Below the pieces are notes generated by a model, which saw only the letters and a program-made list of their open reading frames with translations, ran no database searches and was not told the DNA's origin. Below are positions 22,855-35,674 of a stretch of 64,000 nt of DNA, in pieces. Location: contig NZ_CADIJL010000001.1 of assembly GCF_902859695.1 (NCBI RefSeq), positions 310,001-374,000 on the forward strand, given 5' to 3'. Numbering within the stretch: the stretch's first letter is position 1; every line of letters starts with the position of its first letter. Source of the stretch: Achromobacter ruhlandii (GTDB lineage Bacteria; Pseudomonadota; Gammaproteobacteria; Burkholderiales; Burkholderiaceae_B). Position numbers and translations under genes: made by a program.

Positions 22855-23775
22855 ATGCTGACCTATATCGTCAAACGTCTTTTGGGCATGATCCCCACGC
22901 TGCTGCTGGTGGCCGTGGTCGTGTTCCTGTTTGTGCACATGCTTCCGGGCGACCCGGCGCGACTGGCCGCGGGCCAGGAGGCCGACCAGCAGACCGTCGA
23001 ACTGGTGCGCAAGGAACTGGGCCTGGATCTGCCCCTGCCGCAGCAGTTCGTGCGCTACTTCAGCCACATGCTGCAAGGCGACCTGGGTACCTCGCTGCGT
23101 ACCAAGCGTCCCGTCTCGACCGAAATCGCCGATCGCTTCATGCCCACCATGTGGCTGACGATCGCCAGTATGGCCTGGTCCGTCACCTTCGGCATGATCA
23201 TCGGGATCGTGTCGGCCGTCTGGCGCAACCGCTGGCCCGATCGCCTGGGCATGACGCTGGCGGTGTCCGGTATCTCGTTCCCCGCGTTCGCGCTGGGCAT
23301 GATGCTGATGCAGATCTTCTCCGTGAACCTGGGCTGGCTGCCGACCGTGGGCGCCTCCAGCTGGAAACACTACATACTTCCGTCCATCACGCTGGGCGCG
23401 GCGGTGGCCGCGGTGATGGCGCGCTTCACCCGCGCTTCCTTCGTCGAAGTGGTGCAGGAAGACTTCGTGCGCACCGCCCGCGCCAAGGGCCTGAGCGAGC
23501 GCCGCGTGGTCATCAAGCACGCGCTGCGCAACGCGCTGATTCCGGTCGTCACCATGATGGGCCTGCAGTTCGGCTTCCTCCTGGGCGGCTCGATCGTGGT
23601 CGAGACGGTGTTCAACTGGCCCGGCCTCGGCCGCCTGCTGGTCGATGCCGTGACCCAGCGCGACTACCCGGTGATCCAGGGCCTGGTGCTGCTGTTCTCG
23701 TTCGAATTCATCCTGATCAACCTGATTGTCGACGTGCTCTACGGCGTCATCAATCCCAGCATCCGTTACAAGTGA
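22855..23775 (+). CDS. gsiC: Glutathione/peptide ABC transporter permease
   Basis: A 306-residue inner-membrane permease of the DppB/OppB type with six predicted helices. The N-terminal [17 protein letters not shown] and the cytoplasmic EAA loop ([20 protein letters not shown], about 221-240), which contacts the ATPase, are clear. I chose the ATG at 22855, preceded by AGGAA; an earlier in-frame ATG at 22798 would start in the hairpin region. It pairs with GsiD to form the channel. Confidence 0.9.
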   Translation: MLTYIVKRLLGMIPTLLLVAVVVFLFVHMLPGDPARLAAGQEADQQTVELVRKELGLDLPLPQQFVRYFSHMLQGDLGTSLRTKRPVSTEIADRFMPTMWLTIASMAWSVTFGMIIGIVSAVWRNRWPDRLGMTLAVSGISFPAFALGMMLMQIFSVNLGWLPTVGASSWKHYILPSITLGAAVAAVMARFTRASFVEVVQEDFVRTARAKGLSERRVVIKHALRNALIPVVTMMGLQFGFLLGGSIVVETVFNWPGLGRLLVDAVTQRDYPVIQGLVLLFSFEFILINLIVDVLYGVINPSIRYK

Positions 23776-23782
23776 GGCGGCC

Positions 23783-24685
23783 ATGAGCAATACGACACCC
23801 GCCGCAACCGTCGCCACCGCCGTGCCCAAGAACGACGTGCGCACGCCCGCCACCGAGTTCTGGCGCAAGTTCAAGAAGCAGAAGCTGGCCGTGGGCGCTG
23901 GCCTCTTTGTCCTGCTGCTGGTCGTGGTGGCGATCCTGGCCCCCTGGATCGTGCCGTTCGACCCGGAGAACTTCTTCGACTACGACGCGCTCAACGCCGG
24001 TCCGTCCTGGACGCACTGGCTGGGCGTGGATTCGCTGGGCCGCGACATCTTCAGCCGCATCATCATGGGCGCGCGCATCTCGCTGGCCGCCGGCTTCCTG
24101 TCCGTCGCCATGGGCGCCATCGTCGGCACCTTCATGGGCCTGATGGCGGGTTACTACGAAGGCTGGTGGGAGCGCATCACGATGCGCGTCTCCGACGTGC
24201 TGCTGGCGTTCCCCGGCATGCTGCTGGCCATCGGCGTGGTCGCGATCCTGGGCTCGAGCATGGTCAACGTGATCGTGGCCGTGGCCGTGTTCAGCGTGCC
24301 GGCGTTCGCCCGCCTGGTGCGCGGCAACACGCTGTCGATCAAGCAGATGACCTACGTCGAGGCCGTCAAGAGCGTGGGCGCATCCGACTGGACCATCATC
24401 ATGCGCCACATCCTGCCCGGCACGATCTCGCCGATCGTGGTGTACGGCACGATGCGCATCGGCACCTCGATCATCACCGCGGCCAGCCTGTCGTTCCTGG
24501 GCATGGGCGCCTCGCCTCCCACGCCGGAGTGGGGCGCGATGCTGAACGAGGCGCGCGCCGACATGGTGATCGCCCCGCACGTGGCGATCTTCCCGGCGCT
24601 GGCGATCTTCCTGACCGTGCTGGCGTTCAACCTGCTGGGCGACGGCCTGCGCGACGCGCTCGATCCGAAGATCGATCGCAAGTAA
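23783..24685 (+). CDS. gsiD: Glutathione/peptide ABC transporter permease
   Basis: A 300-residue DppC/OppC-type permease. It has the N-terminal OppC segment ([15 protein letters not shown], residues 27-41), the [19 protein letters not shown] motif and an EAA loop ([20 protein letters not shown]). It starts 7 bases after the gsiC stop (ATG at 23783). With GsiA, B and C it completes a full importer. A 169-bp gap without an evident terminator separates it from the downstream peptidase genes, so they could be read through or have their own promoter. Confidence 0.9.
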   Translation: MSNTTPAATVATAVPKNDVRTPATEFWRKFKKQKLAVGAGLFVLLLVVVAILAPWIVPFDPENFFDYDALNAGPSWTHWLGVDSLGRDIFSRIIMGARISLAAGFLSVAMGAIVGTFMGLMAGYYEGWWERITMRVSDVLLAFPGMLLAIGVVAILGSSMVNVIVAVAVFSVPAFARLVRGNTLSIKQMTYVEAVKSVGASDWTIIMRHILPGTISPIVVYGTMRIGTSIITAASLSFLGMGASPPTPEWGAMLNEARADMVIAPHVAIFPALAIFLTVLAFNLLGDGLRDALDPKIDRK

Positions 24686-24854
24686 CCGCCAAGCGGACGA
24701 TGGTTACCGCGTCGGTCGCCCCTCGGGGCTCGGCGCGTGTCATCGGTCCCCTTGCCGCCGCCCGCGTCCGGGCGCCCGCCTCGCGGCGTGCGCCACGGCT
24801 ACGCAGGACGGCGGCATTTTGCATTCTGGAGCGTGGCGACACGCAGCGACAAGC

Positions 24855-25949
24855 ATGGACAAACAAGCGTTGGACCAACCCCGCATCGGCAAGCTGGAGG
24901 CCGGCCCGCTCGATTCGATCTGCGACGTGGGCGACATCAGCGTCGGCCACTGCACGCTGGACGACGGCGCGCTGCAGACCGGCGTGACCGTGGTGCGGCC
25001 GCACGGCGGCAATCTGTTCCTGGACAAGGTGCCGGCCGCCGCCACGGTGCTGAACGGCTTCGGCAAGAGCACCGGGCTGGTCCAGGTGCAGGAACTGGGC
25101 GTGCTGGAAACGCCGATCGCGCTGACCAACACCTTCGGCGTGGGCACCGTGGCCAACGCCCAGATCCGCGCGGCGGTGGCGGCCACGCCCGAGATCGGCC
25201 GCGGCATGTCGACGGTCAATCCGCTGGTGTTCGAGTGCAATGACGGCTATCTGAATGACATCCAGGCCATGGCGGTGCAGGAATCGCACTACGCCCAGGC
25301 GCTGGCCGCCGCGGACAAGCGCATGGCGCAGGGCGCGGTCGGCGCGGGCCGTGGCATGTCGTGCTTTTCCTTCAAGGGCGGCATCGGCTCGGCCTCGCGC
25401 GTGGCCGCGATCCAGCCTGACCTGCGCTACACCGTCGGCGCGCTGGTGCTGGCCAATTTCGGTCGCCTGCCCAACCTGACCGTGGCCGGCCGGCCCTTCG
25501 GCCGGCGGCTGGCGTACCAATTGGACCGCGGCCTGGCGCAGGCGGGAGAGAACGCCGCCATCGTGCCGGAGAAGGGCTCCATCATCCTGCTGGTGGCCAC
25601 CGACGCGCCGCTGGATGCGCGCCAGTTGCGCCGACTGTCGCTGCGCGCCGGCGCCGGCCTGGCCCGCACCGGCTCGGTGTTCGGCCATGGCAGCGGCGAC
25701 ATCGCGCTGGCGTTCTCCACCGCCTACACCGTGCCGCAACAGGCCGAGCGGCCGATGCCGGCGCTGGCCATGCTGCACGAAACCCGCATCGATCCGCTGT
25801 TCGAAGCGGCGGCCGAGGCCTGCGAGCAGGCCATCATCGCCGCGCTGTGGCGGGCCGAAGGCGTGCAGGGCCGCGACGGCCATCACCGCGCCGCCATCCG
25901 CGATGCCGCGCCCGACTGGCGCCAATGGCTGGCGGACACCGAATTCTGA
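24855..25949 (+). CDS. P1 family peptidase (S58, DmpA-like aminopeptidase)
   Basis: A 364-residue self-processing Ntn-type hydrolase of family S58, related to L-aminopeptidase D-Ala-esterase/amidase (DmpA) and beta-peptidyl aminopeptidases. The autocleavage/nucleophile pair is in EKGSIILLV (G241-S242), with TNTFGVGTV and the GMSCFSFKGGIG segments typical of the family. I chose the ATG at 24855; GGAG lies too far upstream to decide the start. It lies in the peptide-uptake island, implying hydrolysis of peptides with D- or beta-amino acids. Confidence 0.88.
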   Translation: MDKQALDQPRIGKLEAGPLDSICDVGDISVGHCTLDDGALQTGVTVVRPHGGNLFLDKVPAAATVLNGFGKSTGLVQVQELGVLETPIALTNTFGVGTVANAQIRAAVAATPEIGRGMSTVNPLVFECNDGYLNDIQAMAVQESHYAQALAAADKRMAQGAVGAGRGMSCFSFKGGIGSASRVAAIQPDLRYTVGALVLANFGRLPNLTVAGRPFGRRLAYQLDRGLAQAGENAAIVPEKGSIILLVATDAPLDARQLRRLSLRAGAGLARTGSVFGHGSGDIALAFSTAYTVPQQAERPMPALAMLHETRIDPLFEAAAEACEQAIIAALWRAEGVQGRDGHHRAAIRDAAPDWRQWLADTEF

Positions 25950-25969
25950 ATCCCACCAAGGCACTCCCC

Positions 25970-26872
25970 ATGAAGATCCTGATTTCCACCGATATCGAAG
26001 GCGTTGCCGGCGTCTTCCACGCCGAACAAGTGCGCGCCGGCAACGGCGAATACGAACGCGCCCGCGCCTGGATGACCGCCGAGGCCAACGCGGCCGTGCA
26101 GGGCGCCATCGCTGGCGGCGCCGAAGAGATCCTGGTCAACGATTCGCACGGCGGTTTCCGCAACCTGCTGCCGGACGGCATCGACGAACGCGCCCGCCTG
26201 GTGCTGGGCAAGCCGCGCTACCTGGGCATGATGGGCGGCCTGGAAGAGGGCTGCGACGCCGTCTTCATGATCGGCTATCACTCGCGCTCGCAGGGCCGCG
26301 GCATCCTCGCGCACACCATCAACAGCTTCGCTTTCTCGCGCGTCTTCATCAATGGCATGGAGCTGGGCGAGGCCGGCCTGTACGGCGCGCTGGCCGGTGA
26401 AATGGGCGTGCCCGTCATCCTGGCCACCGGCGACGACGTGTTCATCGCCGAGACCACCGACCTGTTCCCCGGCGCGCAGTGGGTGCAGACCAAGGTGGCG
26501 CACGGCCAGGGCAGCGGCGTGACGCTGTCGCCGGCGGCCTCGCGTCGCGCGATCGCCACCGCCGCGGAGACCGCCGTGCGCAACTTGAAGGGAACGACCC
26601 CCACGCCGCGCCCGCAAGGCGGGCTTGCTGCCCCCCAGGGGGGCGCTTCCACCTCGGGGCGGCCCAGCGGTGGAAAGGCGGTTCCGTTCCGCATCCCCGC
26701 CCCTATAGAATGCCGGTTGCAGACCCAGAGCGCGGCGCTCGCCGACCTGTTCTGCATGTGGCCCACGCTGGAGCGCGTGGACGGCGTGACGCTGCGGTTC
26801 ACCACCGACAGCATGCAGGCCGCCGTTCGCACCCTGAACAGCCTGGCCGCCATGTCCTTCATGTTGCGCTAA
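25970..26872 (+). CDS. M55 family metallopeptidase (DppA-like D-aminopeptidase) with in-frame insertion
   Basis: A 300-residue M55 zinc aminopeptidase, related to B. subtilis DppA, which releases N-terminal D-amino acids. Metal ligands are visible in ISTDIEGV (Asp/Glu near residues 8-10), NDSHGG and IGYHS. Between VRNLK (ending at residue 207) and PFRIPAP (from 239), about 31 residues of low complexity (Gly/Pro/Ser-rich, residues 208-238) are encoded by DNA with three consecutive hairpins, resembling an intergenic repeat inserted in frame. The C-terminal domain continues normally, so the protein may still fold. The start at 25970 lies 20 bases after the S58 gene. Confidence 0.87.
   Translation: MKILISTDIEGVAGVFHAEQVRAGNGEYERARAWMTAEANAAVQGAIAGGAEEILVNDSHGGFRNLLPDGIDERARLVLGKPRYLGMMGGLEEGCDAVFMIGYHSRSQGRGILAHTINSFAFSRVFINGMELGEAGLYGALAGEMGVPVILATGDDVFIAETTDLFPGAQWVQTKVAHGQGSGVTLSPAASRRAIATAAETAVRNLKGTTPTPRPQGGLAAPQGGASTSGRPSGGKAVPFRIPAPIECRLQTQSAALADLFCMWPTLERVDGVTLRFTTDSMQAAVRTLNSLAAMSFMLR
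26594..26680 (+). repeat. Hairpin-rich repeat-like element inserted within the M55 gene
   Basis: About 87 bp containing three dyads in a row: GCCCGC-AAG-GCGGGC, GCCCCCC-A-GGGGGGC and TTCCACC...GGTGGAA. From memory, the central C/G block resembles intergenic repeats of Burkholderiales genomes. It is in frame, adds no stop codon and interrupts the normal spacing of the M55 family. Confirmation needs a genome-wide search for copies. Confidence 0.6.
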
Positions 26873-26880
26873 GGAAACCC

Positions 26881-28671
26881 ATGTCCAGCACCGACACCCG
26901 TATCGCCCAACTGCGGCAGGCCATGCGCCGCCGCGGCCTGTCCGCCTATATCGTGCCGTCCTCGGATCCGCACCTGTCCGAATACCTGCCGGCGCGCTGG
27001 CAGGGCCGGCGCTGGCTGTCGGGCTTCACGGGGTCGGTGGGCACGCTGGTGGTGACCGCCGATTTCGCCGGCCTGTGGGTCGACAGCCGCTACTGGGTGC
27101 AGGCCGAGGCGCAACTGGCCGGCACCGGGGTGCAGCTGATGAAGATCGCCGTCGCCACCACGCCGGGCCATGTGGACTGGCTGGCCGCCAACACCCGCGC
27201 CGGTGATGTCATCGGCGTCGATGGGCAGGTGCTGGGCCTGGCCGCGTTCCGCGCGCTGTCGGTGGCCGCCGCCACGTCCGGCGCCACGCTGGAGATCCGC
27301 GCCGACCTGCTGGACGATATCTGGACCGACCGCGCCGGCCTGCCGCTGGCCGCGATCTACGAACACGTGGCGCCGCAGGCCTGCGTCACGCGCGCCGACA
27401 AGCTGGCCCAGGTGCGCGCCGCCATGCGCGCCCATGGCGCCGACGTGCATTTCATCAGCACGCTCGACGACATCGCCTGGCTCTTCAACCTGCGCGGCGC
27501 CGATGTCGACTACAACCCGGTGTTCGTCGGCCATGCGCTGCTCGGCCTGGACCACGCCACGCTGTTCGTGGCTGACGGCAAGATCGACGCCGCGCTGCGC
27601 GCCACCCTGGCCGCCGATGGCGTCGAAGTGGCCGATTACGCCCAGGCCGCCGACGCGCTGGCCTCGCTCGAACTGGACCAGAAGCTGCTGATCGACCCGG
27701 CCCGCGTCACCTGCGGCGTGTTCCACGCGATGGACCCGGCCGTGCCGCGCGTCGAGGCCATCAACCCGTCCACGCTGCTCAAGTCACGCAAGACCGACGC
27801 TGAACTGGCCAATGTGCGCCAGGCCATGGCGCAGGACGGGGCGGCGCTGTGCGAATTCTTCGCCTGGTTCGAGGGCGCGCTGGGCAACGAGCGCATCACC
27901 GAGCTGACTATCGACGAACAGATCACCGCCGCCCGCGCGCGCCGGCCGGACTACGTCTGCCCCAGCTTCGCCACCATCGCCGGCTTCAACGCCAACGGCG
28001 CCATGCCGCACTACCGCGCCACGGCCGAGTCGCACGCCACCATCGAAGGCGACGGCCTGCTGCTGATCGATTCCGGCGGCCAGTACCTGGGCGGCACCAC
28101 CGACATCACCCGCGTGGTCGCGGTGGGCACGCCCAGCGCCGACCAGAAGGTCGACTTCACGCTGGTGCTCAAGGGCATGATCGCGCTGTCGCGCGCCTCG
28201 TTCCCGCGCGGCACGCCGTCGCCGATGCTGGACGCCATCGCGCGCGCCCCGATCTGGGAAGGCGGCGCCGAATACGGCCACGGCACCGGCCACGGCGTGG
28301 GCTACTTCCTGAACGTGCACGAAGGCCCGCAGGTCATCTCGTATCGCGCGGTTCCCGGTCCGCACACGGCCATGGAGCCGGGCATGATCACGTCCAACGA
28401 ACCGGGCATCTATCGTCCCGGCCGCTGGGGCGTGCGCATCGAGAACCTGGTGGCCAACCGCGCCTGGCTGACGTCCGAGCTGGGCGAGTTCCTGTGTTTC
28501 GAGACGCTGACGCTGTGCCCGATCGACACGCGCTGCATCGAGCCGTCGCTGCTGCGCGCGGATGAAATCGCGTGGCTCAACGACTATCACAAGACCGTGT
28601 TCGAGCGCCTGTCGCCCTTGGTCGAGGGCGAAGCGCTGGCCTGGCTGGAACGCCGCACCGCGGCCATCTGA
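26881..28671 (+). CDS. M24 family aminopeptidase P (Xaa-Pro aminopeptidase)
   Basis: A 596-residue three-domain aminopeptidase P, cleaving Xaa-Pro N-termini. Two creatinase-type N-terminal domains (about 1-300) precede the pita-bread catalytic domain (about 310-540). Metal ligands are seen in LLLIDSGGQY, GGTTDITR, GHGTGHGVG (about 466-474) and TSNEPGIY, with the last glutamate further on. The 596-residue length matches the long eukaryote-like/bacterial APP form. AAGGAAA precedes the ATG, 8 bases after the M55 stop. It is the last gene of the peptide island before a strong terminator. Confidence 0.92.
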   Translation: MSSTDTRIAQLRQAMRRRGLSAYIVPSSDPHLSEYLPARWQGRRWLSGFTGSVGTLVVTADFAGLWVDSRYWVQAEAQLAGTGVQLMKIAVATTPGHVDWLAANTRAGDVIGVDGQVLGLAAFRALSVAAATSGATLEIRADLLDDIWTDRAGLPLAAIYEHVAPQACVTRADKLAQVRAAMRAHGADVHFISTLDDIAWLFNLRGADVDYNPVFVGHALLGLDHATLFVADGKIDAALRATLAADGVEVADYAQAADALASLELDQKLLIDPARVTCGVFHAMDPAVPRVEAINPSTLLKSRKTDAELANVRQAMAQDGAALCEFFAWFEGALGNERITELTIDEQITAARARRPDYVCPSFATIAGFNANGAMPHYRATAESHATIEGDGLLLIDSGGQYLGGTTDITRVVAVGTPSADQKVDFTLVLKGMIALSRASFPRGTPSPMLDAIARAPIWEGGAEYGHGTGHGVGYFLNVHEGPQVISYRAVPGPHTAMEPGMITSNEPGIYRPGRWGVRIENLVANRAWLTSELGEFLCFETLTLCPIDTRCIEPSLLRADEIAWLNDYHKTVFERLSPLVEGEALAWLERRTAAI

Positions 28672-28683
28672 CGGTCGCGTCCT

Positions 28684-28722
28684 GCAATGACAAAAGGCCC
28701 CAACGGGGCCTTTTGTCATTGC
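28684..28722. terminator. Strong terminator ending the peptide island
   Basis: A perfect 18-bp inverted repeat (28684-28701 with 28705-28722) with an AAC centre; A and T runs on either side allow function on both strands between convergent genes. Confidence 0.9.
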
Positions 28723-28755
28723 GCTTGCGGCGTCGCGCCTTCGCGCGGCGGCGCT

Positions 28756-29763
28756 TCAGGCCGGCGCGTTCGCCGGCGGCGTCTCGCGATGCCGGTAGAA
28801 CAGCCGGGCGCCGGCATAGCATCCCAGCGCGATCAGCGCGCCATAGATCAGCAGCGACACCGCGGTCGTCATGTACGACTCGGCGGCGCGCATCAGCTGG
28901 TCCCAGGTCATGTTCCAGAGGATCAGGAAGGCCAGGCCGACGCCAAGCACCTGCGTCAGCCAGAACGCGAAGGTGCCGTGGGCGATGGCGCGGCCGAACC
29001 CGGCCGTGCCCAGCGTCCGTGGCAGGCTTTTGAGGCAGACCCACGCCGCCAGGCCCAGGATCAGGGCCGGCAGCACCCAGTAGCCAAGGGCGTACTCCAG
29101 CAGTTGCTCCGAACGCACATAGGTCATGAAGTAGCCGCCCAACACCAGTCCGACGTGCAATTGCCACAGCAGCAGCGTCAGCGCGGCGATCCATGCCGCG
29201 TGGCGGGGCGTGTGGGACGGCGCCGCCGGTCCGCCGGCCGGCCTGACGCTCCAGGCCGCGATGCGCACCGCCAGCCAGGCGCCCGCGATCACCAGCAGCA
29301 GGCCACACAGTTTGAGCGGCAGCGCCATCACCAGCACCCGGGCCGGGCCGTAGTAGCCGAAAACGTTGTCCACCCATTCCCGGTTCGCCAGGACGAACGA
29401 ATAGAACGCATGCTGCAACAGCGCCTGGGCGGCGGAGATCAGCACGAACAACACCAGCGAGACCGTCAACAGCACGGCCGTCATCCGGCCCGGCCGGTCG
29501 ACGCCGGCGGCGTCGTGCCGGCGTAGCCAGCGTTGCGTGGTGCACCAGGTGACCAGCGCCATGAGGACGGTGCCGGCGACGATTTGCACGACCGTGGTGG
29601 CCACCATCTCGGGGCGCGCGAACGTCTCGCGGATCCGCTCGGCCAACGGGGACGCCAGCAACAGATAGGCCTGCAGCAGCGCCGCGGCGAGCAATTGCAG
29701 GCAGACGACGGCGGTGACCAGGCGCCAGGCCAGGGCGTTCGGGCGTTCGGGCGGGGCGTTCAT
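28756..29763 (-). CDS. Conserved membrane protein of unknown function
   Basis: A 335-residue polytopic inner-membrane protein with about seven to eight hydrophobic helices. I do not recognise its family. Visible features: an N-terminal helix (ALAWRLVTAVVCLQLLAAAL), a second pair near residues 55-75, a central charged loop around 185-200 and a C-terminal pair ending in RLFYRHRE. I chose the ATG at 29763, which has GAGGAG 10 bases upstream; an ATG at 29805 would add 14 polar, proline-rich residues. It is monocistronic, convergent with the M24 gene and divergent from pyrG. Confidence 0.7.
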   Translation of the reverse strand: MNAPPERPNALAWRLVTAVVCLQLLAAALLQAYLLLASPLAERIRETFARPEMVATTVVQIVAGTVLMALVTWCTTQRWLRRHDAAGVDRPGRMTAVLLTVSLVLFVLISAAQALLQHAFYSFVLANREWVDNVFGYYGPARVLVMALPLKLCGLLLVIAGAWLAVRIAAWSVRPAGGPAAPSHTPRHAAWIAALTLLLWQLHVGLVLGGYFMTYVRSEQLLEYALGYWVLPALILGLAAWVCLKSLPRTLGTAGFGRAIAHGTFAFWLTQVLGVGLAFLILWNMTWDQLMRAAESYMTTAVSLLIYGALIALGCYAGARLFYRHRETPPANAPA

Positions 29764-29913
29764 CGGCGGCGGGCTCCTCGGGATGTCGAAATCGGGGACG
29801 AACATAGCATGGTCCCCGCCCGCGAGGCATGTCGGGGCGCCGGCCGAGTGCAGCCAAATGTTACGCCTGGCCGCTAGGGGAAAACCCAGACAAGTTCCGC
29901 CTCCCGGCTATAA

Positions 29914-31611
<1,698 letters not shown>

Positions 31612-31838
31612 TGGCGGTCGGCGGCCCCGAGCCGCGCATTTGCGCCGCCCGGGCCGCCGGCCTTATTCCCGCCGTCGCTCCTGGCGGACAACGCGCCGTG
31701 GCCTCGCGCCGCGGCGCTGCTTTCGGATACAACCACTTAGCATCGGACAGGCACGGCCCCGCCGTGTTGCGCGACACTGCCCGTGTCTCGCTGTCTGGCG
31801 CCGCGACCCCATCAATGCAACTGCCCTGAAGGAACCCC

Positions 31839-33414
<1,576 letters not shown>

Positions 33415-33422
33415 TGTAAGCG

Positions 33423-33449
33423 GGCCGCGGCACGCGCCGCGGCCTTGTT
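33423..33449 (+). terminator. Hairpin after eno, possible weak terminator
   Basis: A 9-bp perfect stem GGCCGCGGC-ACGC-GCCGCGGCC (33423-33444) followed by only TTGTT, so it may attenuate rather than stop transcription into ftsB. Confidence 0.5.
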
Positions 33450-33478
33450 AGCGCCACGACTGCTGAGGGTTCCCGCGT

Positions 33479-33910
33479 ATGCGCCTGTTGTTCCTGGTGC
33501 TGTTCGTGCTGGTAGGGCTGATCCAATACCCGCTCTGGCTGGGTAAGGGCGGCTGGTTCAAGGTCTGGGACCTGCAACGCCAGGTGGCGGCGCAGCGCGA
33601 GACCAACGAAGGCCTGCGCGCGCGCAACGCCGCCCTCGAAGCGGAAGTCCGTGACCTGGACAACGGCTCCGGCGCCATCGAGGAACGGGCGCGGGGCGAA
33701 CTGGGCATGATGCGCGAAGGCGAAGTCTTCGTGCACATCCTGCCCCAGAACACCCAGCCGCCCGCGGGCGGCGCCTCGTTGGCCACCGATGCGGCCAGTC
33801 GGCCCGCCACGCCCACGCGCGCCAGCGCCCCGGCCACCCCGGCCGCCCGGCCGGCCAATGCCCGTCCCGCCAGCGGCAATGCCGCCGGCAACGCCAACAC
33901 CCGTCACTGA
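33479..33910 (+). CDS. ftsB: Cell division protein FtsB
   Basis: A 143-residue bitopic inner-membrane divisome protein that links FtsL and FtsQ. A single transmembrane helix (about residues 3-20) is followed by a periplasmic coiled coil (about 28-62: [20 protein letters not shown]) and the short conserved [16 protein letters not shown] segment. The C-terminal 45 residues are an Ala/Pro/Thr-rich low-complexity tail, longer than in E. coli FtsB. Its stop overlaps by 7 bases the stop of the convergent TadE-like gene. Confidence 0.9.
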   Translation: MRLLFLVLFVLVGLIQYPLWLGKGGWFKVWDLQRQVAAQRETNEGLRARNAALEAEVRDLDNGSGAIEERARGELGMMREGEVFVHILPQNTQPPAGGASLATDAASRPATPTRASAPATPAARPANARPASGNAAGNANTRH

Positions 33911-34608
33911 CTTGCCGCCGGCGCGTCCGTGCGCGGGCAGCGCAGGCGACGGCAAGCGCCTTGCACCATGCCGGCCGGCGGCGGCCGCCCCCGGGCTTCA
34001 TCCCGCGGTTCCGAGTGCATTTCCATGACGAGTTCCATGCCGATCGGCGCCAGTCCGTGGCGCCACGCCTGCCCGCCATAGCTGTCGTCGGCCGGGGCCA
34101 GGGCCGCCAGCAGCGTCCGTAGCGGCGCCAGCAAGGGCCGGTACAGGTAGGTCAGCCGCAGCTTGAGCGTGCCGCCTTGGGGGCGACCATCCGGCGCGCG
34201 GGCATGGCCATCGGAAGGGAGGGGCCGCAGGATTTCGATGCGCCACGGCGGCATGCCCATCAGGGCCGCGCCGCGTTCGAGATCGCGCGCCTGCCGGCGG
34301 CGGGCGCCGGCCGCCCCTCCGGGGCCGGCATGCAGGGGCAGCAACGCCCGCAGGAAGGCTGCCCGCATGAGGGCGGGGTCGGCGTGTCCGGTGCTGCCCG
34401 CGCGGGCGGCTTCCATCAGGGCCAACTGGGCGACCTGGCGGGTGAGCTGCCAGCGCGCGGCCTCCAGCGCCAGGAGCGCTAGCAGCAGCGCCATGGCCGC
34501 GGCCAGGGTGAACTCGAGGGCGGCGGCACCCCGTTGCGGCGGGTGCCTGCCGCGCCGGGATGGGGCGCAAAAAAAGGCGGTCATGGCCGGCCAGTGTGGC
34601 GCGGGCAT
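33904..34608 (-). CDS. Orphan TadE-like pseudopilin
   Basis: A 234-residue protein with a type IV prepilin-like N-terminus: QRG followed by AAALEFTLA, giving a cleavage site after G27, glutamate at position +5 and a hydrophobic helix (about 33-50), as in TadE/TadG minor pseudopilins. The rest has no recognisable motif and is Arg/Ala-rich. No tad or flp genes are nearby, so it may depend on a secretion apparatus elsewhere. The start at 34608 is uncertain; an ATG at 34584 removes eight residues. It overlaps the ftsB stop tail-to-tail. Confidence 0.65.
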   Translation of the reverse strand: MPAPHWPAMTAFFCAPSRRGRHPPQRGAAALEFTLAAAMALLLALLALEAARWQLTRQVAQLALMEAARAGSTGHADPALMRAAFLRALLPLHAGPGGAAGARRRQARDLERGAALMGMPPWRIEILRPLPSDGHARAPDGRPQGGTLKLRLTYLYRPLLAPLRTLLAALAPADDSYGGQAWRHGLAPIGMELVMEMHSEPRDEARGRPPPAGMVQGACRRLRCPRTDAPAASQ

Positions 34609-34657
34609 GACCGCCTGTCGATGCGTACAAGCCGAGGGGGCAGCCCTCGGCGCGGGT

Positions 34658-35587
34658 TCAATGCACGGTGGGCGGCGTGTCGCCGTTGGCCGGCTGGCCG
34701 CCGGTGAACAGCGCGGCGCAATCGACCGCGTCGAAGACGTAAGGCTTGCCGCAGAAGTCGCAGGCCACGTCGACCTGGCCGCGCTCGGCCAGGATGTCGT
34801 CGACCTCGGCCTGTCCCAGCGAGCGCAGCATGTTGGCCACGCGTTCGCGGGTGCAGGGACAGTGCCAGCGCACCGGCTGCGGATCGAAGGCCACCAGAGT
34901 CTCTTCCCAGTACAGCCGGTGGATCAGGGTGTCGATATCCGTGGCCAGCAGTTCGTCGCGCTTGAGCGTGGCGGCCAGCGCCGCGGCGCGGTCCCAGGTC
35001 TCGGCGGCGGCCTGTTCGGTCAGGACGGGATTGTCCGAGCCGCCGTGGTAAGGCAGGCGCTGGATCAGCAGGCCGGCGGCATGGTCGGCATCGGCGGCCA
35101 GCCACAGGCGCGTGTCGAGCTGTTCCGAGGCTTTCATATAGTGCTGCAGCGCTTCGGCGACGGTCTCGCCTTCCAGGGGCACGATGCCCTGGTACGCCTG
35201 CTGGCCGGGCACCTTGTTCTGGGGATCCAGCACCACGATGAAGCGGCCGTTGCCGCCGGGGTTCAGCAGGCTCTGCATGTCGCCATCGGCCGGCACCGCG
35301 TGGCCTTCGCGCACCTTGACGGTGGCGCGCAGGCTGAGGTCAGCGCGGCATTCCACCACCAGTAGGGCGATCGGGCCGTCGCCCTGGATCTGCAGCACCA
35401 GCGAGCCGTCGAACTTGATATTCGCGGCCAGCAGGGTGGAGGCCGCCACCAGTTCGCCCAGCAGGTGGGTGATGGCGGGCGGGTAGTCGTGGTTGGCCTG
35501 GACGGCCTTCCAGGTATCCGTGAGGCGCACCGCTTGGACGCGGACGCTGCGGTCTTCGAGGAGGTATTTCTTGAGCTGATCGGTCAT
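34658..35587 (-). CDS. hslO: Redox-regulated molecular chaperone Hsp33
   Basis: A 309-residue cytosolic holdase chaperone activated by oxidation. The C-terminal zinc centre has CxC (C243, C245) and CxxC (C276, C279), exactly as needed for zinc release upon oxidative stress. The N-terminal core (residues 1-180) includes GDGPIALLVVEC. Normal length (292-310). It lies 49 bp after the start of the TadE-like gene in transcription order and 87 bp after the gamma-carbonic-anhydrase-like gene. Confidence 0.94.
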   Translation of the reverse strand: MTDQLKKYLLEDRSVRVQAVRLTDTWKAVQANHDYPPAITHLLGELVAASTLLAANIKFDGSLVLQIQGDGPIALLVVECRADLSLRATVKVREGHAVPADGDMQSLLNPGGNGRFIVVLDPQNKVPGQQAYQGIVPLEGETVAEALQHYMKASEQLDTRLWLAADADHAAGLLIQRLPYHGGSDNPVLTEQAAAETWDRAAALAATLKRDELLATDIDTLIHRLYWEETLVAFDPQPVRWHCPCTRERVANMLRSLGQAEVDDILAERGQVDVACDFCGKPYVFDAVDCAALFTGGQPANGDTPPTVH

Positions 35588-35674
35588 GGGAGAATGTTAG
35601 CCGATCGCGCGGCCGATTCCCCCTGTCGGCGGCAGGGACGTAGGGGGTCTTGCGGGGTGTTCCCGGCGGCGCGG

